Shown in pieces: positions 8,580 through 15,595 of a stretch of 64,000 nt of DNA; the first letter of the stretch is position 1, and every line of letters starts with the position of its first letter. Below the pieces are notes generated by a model. It saw only the letters and a program-made list of their open reading frames with translations. It was not told the DNA's origin and made no database searches. Source of the stretch: Janthinobacterium sp. 61 (GTDB lineage Bacteria; Pseudomonadota; Gammaproteobacteria; Burkholderiales; Burkholderiaceae_D); the NCBI RefSeq assembly GCF_002846335.1, contig NZ_PJMQ01000001.1, positions 2,046,001 to 2,110,000 of the forward strand. The letters are read 5' to 3'. The translations under genes and the position numbers were made by a program.

Positions 8580-9329
8580 TCAGTATTGGTAAGGCTGCAG
8601 CCCCTCATCCGTCAGGCGCAGCACGCGGTCGCAGCGCTTGGCCAGTTCGATATCGTGCGTGACGATGACGAAGGCCGTGCCCAGAGTGCGCGACAGTTCC
8701 AGCATCAGGTCAAAAATTTGTTCGGCGGTGGCGTGATCGAGGTTGCCCGTCGGTTCATCGGCCAGCACGCAGGCCGGCTGCGTGACGAGGGCGCGCGCCA
8801 GGGCCACGCGCTGACGCTCGCCGCCCGACAATTCGCCCGGCGTGTGCGTAACGCGCTTGGCCAGGTTCACCCGCGTGAGAATTTGCTGCGCCAGGTCGGT
8901 GGCCTGGGCGCGCTTCATGCGCCGTATCATCAGGGGCATGGCGACGTTGTCCAGCGCGGAAAACTCGGGCAGCAGGTGGTGGAACTGGTAGACGAAGCCC
9001 AGCGAGGCATTGCGCAAGTCGCCGCGCGCCTTTTCGCTGAGGGTGGCGAAATCCTTGCCCAGCAGGGTCACCTTACCACTGGTGGGCGTATCGAGCCCGC
9101 CCAGCAGGTGCAGCAGGGTCGATTTTCCGGAACCGGAAGCGCCGACGATGGCGACCCGTTCGCCACGGTGGATATCGATGTCGATGCCGGCCAGCACCTG
9201 CACCTTGTAGCTGCCTTGCGTGAAAGTCTTTCCCAGGCCTCGGCAGGACAGGACGGCAGAATCAGCGGAAGCGCCGTTGGAGGCAGGTTTGTTCAGATCG
9301 GTCATGGTAGTAGTCAGTGGTTTATTCAT
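8580..9329 (-). CDS. lolD: LolD, ATPase of the lipoprotein-releasing ABC transporter
   Basis: The product has 249 residues. It has Walker [11 protein letters not shown]-loop region [11 protein letters not shown] (the LolD/MacB-type LLPEF), signature [15 protein letters not shown], Walker [14 protein letters not shown] and the switch His in VTHD. LolD powers release of outer-membrane lipoproteins from the inner membrane to LolA. The first ATG (9329) overlaps the stop of the upstream permease by 8 bases, a typical coupling arrangement. A second ATG at 9305 is also possible. Genes run permease, permease, lolD, tatD-like, sugar dehydrogenase on the minus strand. Confidence 0.95.
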   Translation of the reverse strand: MNKPLTTTMTDLNKPASNGASADSAVLSCRGLGKTFTQGSYKVQVLAGIDIDIHRGERVAIVGASGSGKSTLLHLLGGLDTPTSGKVTLLGKDFATLSEKARGDLRNASLGFVYQFHHLLPEFSALDNVAMPLMIRRMKRAQATDLAQQILTRVNLAKRVTHTPGELSGGERQRVALARALVTQPACVLADEPTGNLDHATAEQIFDLMLELSRTLGTAFVIVTHDIELAKRCDRVLRLTDEGLQPYQY

Positions 9330-10587
9330 AGCGCAGGGCTTCCGCAGGTTTGACGCGGGCAGCCCACCAGCTTGGGTACAGGGTCGCCAAAAAGGCGAGG
9401 ATCACGGCCAGCACGCCGATCTTGGTGACGTCGGGCCAGCGCAGGTCGGACGGCACGGTGCTGATGAAGTAAATGTCCTTGGAGAGGAATTGCACGCCCA
9501 GCAAATGCTCGATGAAGGGCACGATGACGTCGATGTTCATCGCCACCAGCACGCCGCCGCCCACGCCCAGTATCGTGCCCAGGATGCCCACCAGCGCGCC
9601 CTGGATCATGAAGATCTTCATGATGGAGCGGGGCGAGGCGCCCAGGGTGCGCAGGATCGCGATATCGGCCTGCTTGTCCGTCACCGTCATCACCAGGGTC
9701 GACACAAGGTTGAAGGCGGCCACCGCGATGATCAGGGTCAGGATGATGAACATCATGCGCTTTTCCGTCTGAACGGCGGCGAACCAGTTGGCGTTCAGTT
9801 TCGACCAGTCGCGCAGCCACAAGTCGCCCGGCATGGTCTTTTTCAGTTCCGCCGCCACTTGCGGTGCCTGGTTCATGTCGGCCAGACGCAAACGCAGGCC
9901 GGACGGGCCGTCGAGGCGCAGCAGGCGCTGGCCGTCTTCGATATTGATGAAGGCCAAACCGGCGTCGAATTCATTATGGCCCGCCTGGAAGATGCCGCTG
10001 ACGGTGAAGCTGCGCATGCGCGGCAGCACGCCGGCCGGCGTGACCTGGCCCTGCGCCAGCATCAAGGTGACTTTTTCACCGAGGTTGACGCGCAGGGCGC
10101 GCGCCAGCTCGATGCCCAGCACGATACTGAAGGTGCCCGGCTGCAGCGCCTTGAAGCTGCCCATGCGCGTCTGGCCGGCCACGTCGGAGACATTCGGCTC
10201 TTCCTCGGGCAGCACGCCGCGCACGATGGCGGGGCGCAGCGCATCGTCGCGCAGCAGCATGCCCTGCGTTTCCACGAATGGCGCGGCGCCCTTGACAGCG
10301 GGATTCTTGAATGCCTGCGCAGCTTCCGCGCGCCAGTCCGGCATGCTGCCGCTGTTGTCGAACACTTCCACGTGGGCCAGCACGGACAGCATGCGGTCCG
10401 TCACTTCCTTCTGGAAGCCGTTCATCACGGACAGCACGACGATCAGCGCCGCCACGCCCAGGCCAATGCCGGCCATGGAAATGAGCGAGATAAAGGAGAT
10501 GAAACTGTTGCGGCCACTGCGCTTGCCGGCCCGCGTGTAGCGCAAGCCGACCAGCCATTCGAAAGGAATATTTTTTAACATGCTCAT
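9322..10587 (-). CDS. lolE: LolC/LolE-family lipoprotein-releasing permease, second tandem copy
   Basis: The product has 421 residues in the four-helix FtsX/MacB-like topology. A first helix sits near residues 25-50 ([22 protein letters not shown]), then a large periplasmic domain of about 200 residues, then three C-terminal helices starting at [21 protein letters not shown]. The conserved C-terminal end is [18 protein letters not shown]. It is closely similar along its whole length to the copy immediately upstream, far more than LolC and LolE of E. coli are to each other. Calling it lolE is therefore only positional. The start could also be the ATG two codons in. It overlaps lolD by 8 bases. 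Confidence 0.88.
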   Translation of the reverse strand: MSMLKNIPFEWLVGLRYTRAGKRSGRNSFISFISLISMAGIGLGVAALIVVLSVMNGFQKEVTDRMLSVLAHVEVFDNSGSMPDWRAEAAQAFKNPAVKGAAPFVETQGMLLRDDALRPAIVRGVLPEEEPNVSDVAGQTRMGSFKALQPGTFSIVLGIELARALRVNLGEKVTLMLAQGQVTPAGVLPRMRSFTVSGIFQAGHNEFDAGLAFINIEDGQRLLRLDGPSGLRLRLADMNQAPQVAAELKKTMPGDLWLRDWSKLNANWFAAVQTEKRMMFIILTLIIAVAAFNLVSTLVMTVTDKQADIAILRTLGASPRSIMKIFMIQGALVGILGTILGVGGGVLVAMNIDVIVPFIEHLLGVQFLSKDIYFISTVPSDLRWPDVTKIGVLAVILAFLATLYPSWWAARVKPAEALRYE

Positions 10588-10604
10588 TGATTCGCTATTT
10601 CTAA

Positions 10605-10631
10605 GGGGTCAGACCCGCCGGGTCTGAGCCC
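10605..10631. repeat. REP-like palindrome between the two lol permease genes
   Basis: The element has arms GGGTCAGACCC and GGGTCTGAGCC around a short GCC centre, with one mismatch. Variants of GGGTCAGACCC / GGGTCTGACCC palindromes are common intergenic repeats in Burkholderiales (from memory). It lies in the 65-base gap between the tandem permease genes and would form a hairpin in the operon mRNA. Confidence 0.65.
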
Positions 10632-10652
10632 AGCAGTTTGTTGATCAGCCAT

Positions 10653-11930
10653 TTACTCATAGCGCAGCGCCTCGGCCGGCTTGACACGCGCGGCGCGCCA
10701 GCTCGGGTAGATGGTCGCCACCAGCGCGAGGCCAAAGGCGATGAGGCCGATCTGCGCCACGTCCAGCCAGTGCACGTCCGACGGCACGGCGCTGATCTGG
10801 TAGATTTCCTTGGAGATGAAGTGCAGGCCGAAGATGCCTTCGATGAAGGGCACGATGACGCCCACGTTTAGCGCCAGCACGACGCCGCCGATCACGCCCA
10901 GGGCACTGCCCAGCAAACCCACCAACGCGCCCTGGATCATGAAAATCTTCATGATGGAGAATGGCGAGGCGCCCAGGGTGCGCAAAATGGCGATGTCGGC
11001 CTGCTTGTCGGTGACCGACATCACCAGGGTCGATACCAGGTTGAACGCGGCCACGGCGATGATCATGCTGAGGATGATGAACATCATGTTCTTCTGGCTT
11101 TGCACCAGCGCATACCAGCTGGCACTGGCGCGCGACCAGTCGCGCATCCACAGCTGGCCCGGCATCGACGCTTTGAGTTCGCGCGCCACCTGCGGCGCCT
11201 TGTTCATGTCGTGCAGGCGCAAACGCAGGCCGGATGGGCCATCGAGCTGCAGCAGCTGCTCGGCATCCTGCATGTTCACAAACGCCAGGCTGCCATCGAG
11301 TTCATTGTGACCTGCCTCAAAGATGCCGGCCACCTTGAGCGCGCGCATGCGCGGCATGACGATGCCGTTGGCCGGGTCGCCCGCCTTCGGCTCGCGTTCC
11401 AGCATCAGGGTGACGTTCTGCCCCACTTTCACGTCGAGCGCCTTGGCCAAGTCGATGCCCAGCACGATGTTGTACGAGCCTTGCGTCAAGTCCTTGAAAC
11501 TGCCCTGCTTCATCTGGGAGGCCACGCTGGAGACGGTCGCTTCCTGCTGCGGCAGCACGCCGCGCACGATGGACGGGCGCATGGTTTCGTCATTGAGCAG
11601 CATGCCCTGAGTTTCCACGAACGGCGACACGGCCTTGACTTGCGGATTGGCGTAGGCGGCGCGCTCCTGCGCCTGCCAGTTGGGCATGGAGCCGCTGGTA
11701 TCGAACACCTCGACGTGGGCCAGCACCGACATCAGACGGTCGGTGACTTCCTTCTGGAAGCCGTTCATGACGGAGAGGACGACGATCAGGGCGGCCACGC
11801 CCAGGCCGATGCCGGCCACGGAAATGAGGGAGATGAAGGAAATGAAGCTATTGCGGCCACTGCGTTTCCCGGCACGCGTATAGCGCACGCCAACCTGCCA
11901 CTCAAAAGGAAATTGTTTGATGATGCTCAT
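10653..11930 (-). CDS. lolC: LolC/LolE-family lipoprotein-releasing permease, first tandem copy
   Basis: I start it at the ATG at 11930 (MSIIKQFPFEWQVGVRYTRAGK). The longer frame upstream adds an implausible Cys/Arg-rich tail absent from the paralog. The product is 425 residues with the same topology as the next gene: one N-terminal helix, a periplasmic domain, and three helices from [21 protein letters not shown] to the terminal AEALRYE. Compared with its twin it has a small insertion in the periplasmic domain around EREPKAGDPANG. In the Lol system two such subunits and two LolD form the complex. Two near-twin subunits suggest a recent duplication that has moved from a homodimer toward a heterodimer. 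Confidence 0.9.
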   Translation of the reverse strand: MSIIKQFPFEWQVGVRYTRAGKRSGRNSFISFISLISVAGIGLGVAALIVVLSVMNGFQKEVTDRLMSVLAHVEVFDTSGSMPNWQAQERAAYANPQVKAVSPFVETQGMLLNDETMRPSIVRGVLPQQEATVSSVASQMKQGSFKDLTQGSYNIVLGIDLAKALDVKVGQNVTLMLEREPKAGDPANGIVMPRMRALKVAGIFEAGHNELDGSLAFVNMQDAEQLLQLDGPSGLRLRLHDMNKAPQVARELKASMPGQLWMRDWSRASASWYALVQSQKNMMFIILSMIIAVAAFNLVSTLVMSVTDKQADIAILRTLGASPFSIMKIFMIQGALVGLLGSALGVIGGVVLALNVGVIVPFIEGIFGLHFISKEIYQISAVPSDVHWLDVAQIGLIAFGLALVATIYPSWRAARVKPAEALRYE

Positions 11931-12079
11931 GCGCTCCCGCGACAACGATAATATGCGAGCGCGCAGTGTGCCACACAAATGACACTCATGCGTGAAACAC
12001 ATCACCGGGGCGCCACTTTTCGCGCGCCCGCCGCCAAGGGAAAAACCGCGGGGACTACTCCCCCGGCGCCACAATCGCC

Positions 12080-12085
12080 TACAAT
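12080..12085 (+). promoter_or_regulatory. -10 box immediately before the rpfE-like start codon
   Basis: TACAAT ends 6 bases before the ATG at 12092. A transcript from it would begin at or next to the start codon, so the mRNA could be leaderless. No Shine-Dalgarno sequence is visible before this ATG, which agrees with that idea. Confidence 0.4.
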
Positions 12086-12091
12086 CTCGGG

Positions 12092-13144
12092 ATGAATCAA
12101 CTTACCCTCGTCCTGCCCTTCGCCTTGCCCAATGCCGAGCTGGCTGCCGACCTGCTCAAGGTCTTGCAGGCGCCCGCCCTGGCGGCACTGCTGTCACGCA
12201 CCTCCACCTGCAATTTGGAAACTTTTGACAACGCCAAGCGCCTGCTGCCACACGAAACGTGGCTGGCGCACGCGCTGAGCCTGTCGCCCGCGCCCAACGG
12301 CGAAGCGGCGCAGGCGGCCTTTGCGGCCCAGGCCATGCGCGGCTACGGCCTGGCGCCGGAACCGGGCGCGCGCTATTTCCTGCTGCATCCAGCCCATCTG
12401 GCCATCGCCCGCAGCCATATCAGCCTGGAAGACTTGCGCCAGCTCAAGCTCAGTGAAGTGGACGGCCGCGCCCTGTTCGACATTGCGGCCCCGTATTTCG
12501 ACGAAATCGGCCAACCGCTGGCGTATGGCGACGCAAGCACCTGGTTCATGCGCGCCGATGCCTGGAGCGACTTGCAGTGCGCCTCGCCGGATGCCGCCAC
12601 CACGCAGGACCTGTCAGTCTGGATGCCGGAAGGCGAACACGCGCGCGCCGCGCGCCGCCTGCAAAACGAAGTGCAGATGCTGTGGCATGAACATCCCGTC
12701 AACGCGGCGCGCGAAGAACGTGGCCTGAAAGCCATCAACTTCTTCTGGATCTGGGGCGCCAGCGTGGCCACGGCTGAACCTGTGCGCTGCGCGGCCAGCC
12801 TGCATACCAAGGACGCAGCCGGCTGGCTGGCCGCGCTGGCGGAACCAACGCTGCGCGATGCCAGTCCAAACAGTGTGCTGGCAAGCAAACAGGACGCGAT
12901 TGTCGTGCTGGGCGGCCTGATCGAGGCGGCGCAGGCCCAGGAATGGGGCATGTGGCTGCAGCAGTTGCAGGCACTGGAAGCCGACTGGTTCGCGCCCCTG
13001 CTGGCGGCCGTAAAAGATGGCCGGCTTGCGCAGCTGCGCCTGGTGCTGAGCCACCGCGACGCCTGGCTAGCTTGCAGCACCAGCAAGCATGCGCAGCGCA
13101 AATTCTGGCGCGCGATTACCCTGAACAAGTTGAAAGCATCATGA
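12092..13144 (+). CDS. rpfE: RpfE-like conserved protein (COG4255 type)
   Basis: This 350-residue cytoplasmic protein begins LTLVLPFALP. A central region has YFLLHPAHLAIARSH and LRQLKLSEVDGRALF, and a C-terminal half has KAINFFWIWGA, the hallmark FWxWG run of this family. It is the conserved gene next to recJ in many beta- and gammaproteobacteria, named RpfE in Xanthomonas. It is often described as distantly related to cofactor-independent phosphoglycerate mutase; no catalytic function is proved. Its stop overlaps the recJ start by four bases (ATGA), so the two are translated from one mRNA. Confidence 0.72.
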   Translation: MNQLTLVLPFALPNAELAADLLKVLQAPALAALLSRTSTCNLETFDNAKRLLPHETWLAHALSLSPAPNGEAAQAAFAAQAMRGYGLAPEPGARYFLLHPAHLAIARSHISLEDLRQLKLSEVDGRALFDIAAPYFDEIGQPLAYGDASTWFMRADAWSDLQCASPDAATTQDLSVWMPEGEHARAARRLQNEVQMLWHEHPVNAAREERGLKAINFFWIWGASVATAEPVRCAASLHTKDAAGWLAALAEPTLRDASPNSVLASKQDAIVVLGGLIEAAQAQEWGMWLQQLQALEADWFAPLLAAVKDGRLAQLRLVLSHRDAWLACSTSKHAQRKFWRAITLNKLKAS

Positions 13145-14841
13145 CCCGCACCCGCATCGCCACCCGTCCCTGCCCTTACCGCGAATCCGAACTGCTGCGC
13201 CAGGGCGGCATCCATCCCGTGCTGGCCCGCCTGTACGCCTCGCGCGGCCTGTCCGACGCGAAAGAACTGTCGAGCGAACTGGCGGCCCTGATGCCGCCGT
13301 CCGGCTTGCTGCACATCGGCGCGGCCGGCGTCTTCCTGGCCGACGCGATTGCCGCCAAGAAGCGCATGGTCATCGTCGCCGACTACGATTGCGACGGCGC
13401 CACCGCCTGCGCCGTGGCCATCCGCGGCTTGCGCGCCATGGGCGCCGACGTCGATTTCATCGTGCCCAACCGTTTTGAGTACGGCTACGGCCTGACGCCG
13501 GAAATCGTCGAACTGACGGCCCGCGAAAAGTCGCCCGACATCATCATCACCGTCGATAACGGCATCGCCAGCATCGACGGCGTGGCCGAGGCCAACCGGC
13601 GCGGCATCCAGGTCGTCGTTACCGACCACCATTTACCGGCCGACACCCTGCCCGACGCGGCCGTCATCGTCAACCCGAACCAGCCCGCCTGCGGCTTCCC
13701 CAGTAAACATCTGGCCGGCGTGGGCGTCGTGTTCTACGTCTTGCTGGCCCTGCGCGCAGAACTGCGCCGGCGCGGCATCTTTGATGCGCAGACGCAACCC
13801 AAGCTCGATAATCTGCTCGACCTGGTCGCGCTGGGCACAGTGGCCGACGTGGTGCGCCTCGATACGAACAACCGCATCCTCGTCGCGCAAGGCTTGAAAC
13901 GCATGCGCAAGGGCAATATGCATGCGGGCGTGGCCGCCCTGTTCCGCGTGGCGGGCCGCGAAGCGCGCAGCGCCACGCCATTCGACCTGGGCTTTGCCCT
14001 GGGACCGCGCCTGAATGCGGCCGGGCGCCTGCAAGACATGTCACTGGGCATCGAATGCCTGATCACGGATGACGAAGGCCGCGCCTGGGCGCTGGCGCAG
14101 CAACTCAACGATATCAACCTGAAGCGCCGCGAAATCGAGGCGGAAATGCAGGACACGGCCCTGCTGCACCTGGACGACTTCGAACCGGCCAACAGCAGCA
14201 CCATCAGTGTGTTCGACGAGTCCTGGCACCAGGGCGTGATCGGCATTGTCGCCTCGCGCCTGAAGGAAAAGTTTTATCGCCCAACGATCACATTTGCGCC
14301 CGGCGCGGACGGTTGGATCAAGGGTTCGGGCCGCTCGATTCCCGGCTTCCACTTGCGCGATGCGCTCGACCTGGTGTCGAAACGGGCGCCCAGCCTGATT
14401 GACAAGTTCGGCGGCCACGCCATGGCCGCAGGCTTGACCATCCGCGCCGACGCCTTCGAGGCGTTTTCCAAGGCCTTCGAAGCCGTGGGCCAGGCCTGGC
14501 TCAGCCAGCAACAGCTGGAAAGAGTGGTGGAAACGGACGGCCCCCTGGAAGACGCGTATTACACGACGGCTTTCATCGAACTGATGGATGGGCAAGTGTG
14601 GGGCCAGGGTTTCGCCCCGCCCGTCTTCTGCGACGAATTCCGCGTCGTCAGCCAGCGCATATTAAAAGAGCGCCATTTGAAACTGCTGCTGGAAAAGAAC
14701 GGCGTGCGCTTCGACGCCATCTGGTTCGGCCACACGGACGCCCTGGGCGAACGCACAAGGGTCGCCTTCCGCCTCGATGCGAATGAATACAATGGCACGA
14801 CCAAGGTGCAACTGATGGTGGAGCACGCCGAACCTATCTGA
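13141..14841 (+). CDS. recJ: RecJ single-strand-specific 5'-3' exonuclease
   Basis: The product has 566 residues from the ATG at 13141, which overlaps the rpfE-like stop by 4 bases; a longer upstream frame is not needed. The DHH phosphoesterase domain shows VADYDCDGATA (Asp81, Asp83, Asp85) and VTDHHLPAD (Asp162-His-His), then DLVALGTVADVV. The DHHA1 domain has GSGRSIPGFHL and GGHAMAAGL (from 424). A C-terminal OB-like domain follows. RecJ degrades 5' single-stranded ends in RecF-pathway recombination, mismatch repair and base-excision repair. In many betaproteobacteria prfB follows closely; here prfB is more than 14 kb away. Confidence 0.96.
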   Translation: MTRTRIATRPCPYRESELLRQGGIHPVLARLYASRGLSDAKELSSELAALMPPSGLLHIGAAGVFLADAIAAKKRMVIVADYDCDGATACAVAIRGLRAMGADVDFIVPNRFEYGYGLTPEIVELTAREKSPDIIITVDNGIASIDGVAEANRRGIQVVVTDHHLPADTLPDAAVIVNPNQPACGFPSKHLAGVGVVFYVLLALRAELRRRGIFDAQTQPKLDNLLDLVALGTVADVVRLDTNNRILVAQGLKRMRKGNMHAGVAALFRVAGREARSATPFDLGFALGPRLNAAGRLQDMSLGIECLITDDEGRAWALAQQLNDINLKRREIEAEMQDTALLHLDDFEPANSSTISVFDESWHQGVIGIVASRLKEKFYRPTITFAPGADGWIKGSGRSIPGFHLRDALDLVSKRAPSLIDKFGGHAMAAGLTIRADAFEAFSKAFEAVGQAWLSQQQLERVVETDGPLEDAYYTTAFIELMDGQVWGQGFAPPVFCDEFRVVSQRILKERHLKLLLEKNGVRFDAIWFGHTDALGERTRVAFRLDANEYNGTTKVQLMVEHAEPI

Positions 14842-14852
14842 TGGCACCGGCC

Positions 14853-14963
14853 CAAACCTACTGCGCGTCGCGCTTTGCGGCCGGCGATGCTCAACGTGCC
14901 CTGGCACGGTTGCGCTTCTCGGCCACAAATCACTGCCGCTCGCTACGGTTTGGTCAGGTGCCG
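14853..14963 (-). repeat. Dispersed non-coding repeat, copy A
   Basis: Read on the minus strand this segment shares four ordered blocks with 41938-42073 on the plus strand. They are ACCGTAGCGAGCGG (here 14936-14949), GAAGCGCAAC, TGAGCATCGC (14884-14893) and CGACGCGCA followed by TAGGTTT (14862-14870). Copy A is shorter because of gaps between blocks 1 and 2 and blocks 2 and 3. It begins just after the recJ stop. It holds no open frame. Confidence 0.7.
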
Positions 14964-15072
14964 TGATGTTTGTGGTCTTGTTGCTGTATCTCAAACTTGT
15001 GTGGAACAAAGTCATATCAAATCATGGCGATGGCCGACACAGGCCTACCCCACCTAAAAGGTGCCAAGCACC

Positions 15073-15163
15073 ATGTTGACCGGCCTGAACCACCTCACGC
15101 TGTCCGTGCGCGGCCTGCCGCGCAGCGCCGTATCCAGGCATGGTGTTCGAAGCTGATGCTTGA
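15073..15163 (+). pseudogene. Internally deleted glyoxalase/FosA-like VOC gene remnant
   Basis: An ATG at 15073 encodes MLTGLNHLTLSVRGLPRS, the typical first strand of a VOC (glyoxalase/FosA-type) protein with its metal-binding His. The frame then shifts, and in the +2 frame from 15125 the sequence reads APYPGMVFEADA and a stop, which looks like the C-terminal end of the same family. About 100 central codons of a normal VOC protein are missing. The simplest reading is one internal deletion joining head and tail out of frame. Not expected to be functional. Confidence 0.6.
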
Positions 15164-15363
15164 AACATTATATTTGATAAATTCATTAAAATCATTACCC
15201 CACCAATAAGATCAAGCGTCGTTGCTGTAAAAAACGCTGTCACACATCGATACCGCTCTGATAACCTTGTCTTTAAGGCTTAATCAGGCTGGCAAGATTG
15301 CCTCCTGCAATAGGCAAATCTGCCACGTTCCATTGCAAAAATAAAAATATTGATTGAAAATAG

Positions 15364-15393
15364 TTAACACTTATTTGGCAAATTCGCTAGAAT
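15364..15393 (+). promoter_or_regulatory. Promoter ahead of the c-di-GMP riboswitch
   Basis: TTAACA (15364-15369), an 18-base spacer and TAGAAT (15388-15393) make a reasonable sigma-70 promoter in an AT-rich stretch. Transcription would start near 15400, leaving about 30 bases before the aptamer and a leader of roughly 195 bases before the coding start. Confidence 0.5.
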
Positions 15394-15431
15394 CGATAGC
15401 GCATCAGGGTAAGTAGCGATGTATGATCAAT

Positions 15432-15516
15432 TCTGAGGGCAAACCCGTCGAAAGACGGGGACGCAAAGCCACCGGCCTACCGCGCGCAAGCGCCACGGCA
15501 GCGGGGCTGCCAATGC
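15432..15516 (+). ncRNA. Cyclic-di-GMP-I (GEMM-I) riboswitch aptamer
   Basis: The sequence matches the GEMM-I aptamer block by block. AGGGCAAAC (about 15436-15444) is followed by a stem capped by a GAAA tetraloop (CGTCGAAAGACG), then the invariant GGGACGCAAAGCC (15458-15470), then CCGGCCTA (tetraloop receptor side) and the closing GGCAGCGGGGCTGCC. Compared with the V. cholerae Vc2 aptamer the last stem shows compensating changes, U-A pairs becoming C-G. The base I align to the ligand-discriminating position is G, which favours c-di-GMP over cGAMP. It is on the same strand as, and 80 bases before, the sedolisin gene, with a promoter just upstream. Confidence 0.93.
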
Positions 15517-15558
15517 AGGGCCGGGACCGCCAGCGCGGCACCATGCCAGGATGCATTG
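15511..15558 (+). promoter_or_regulatory. Possible expression platform of the riboswitch
   Basis: CAATGCA (15511-15517) and TGCATTG (15552-15558) are perfect complements enclosing a GC-rich segment with further pairing potential. The left arm starts at the very end of the aptamer, so forming this hairpin may compete with the closing helix. No U-run follows, so control of translation or Rho access is more likely than intrinsic termination. Whether c-di-GMP turns the gene on or off cannot be told from sequence. Confidence 0.45.
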
Positions 15559-15595
15559 TCGAGATGTGGCCCTCGCCAACTCGGAGAGTTTCGCC

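Noticed and set aside
9220..10578. 452-codon plus-strand open frame opposite the lol permease
   Set aside because: His/Gln/Arg-rich antisense shadow caused by high GC; the minus strand encodes an unmistakable LolC/E protein.
12373..13632. 419-codon minus-strand open frame across rpfE and recJ
   Set aside because: Antisense to two well-supported genes and no ribosome site or motif.
15374..15390. Possible sigma-54 promoter (TTGGCA...GC) before the riboswitch
   Set aside because: The distance between the GG and GC elements is about three bases too short; a sigma-70 pair with 18-base spacing fits better.
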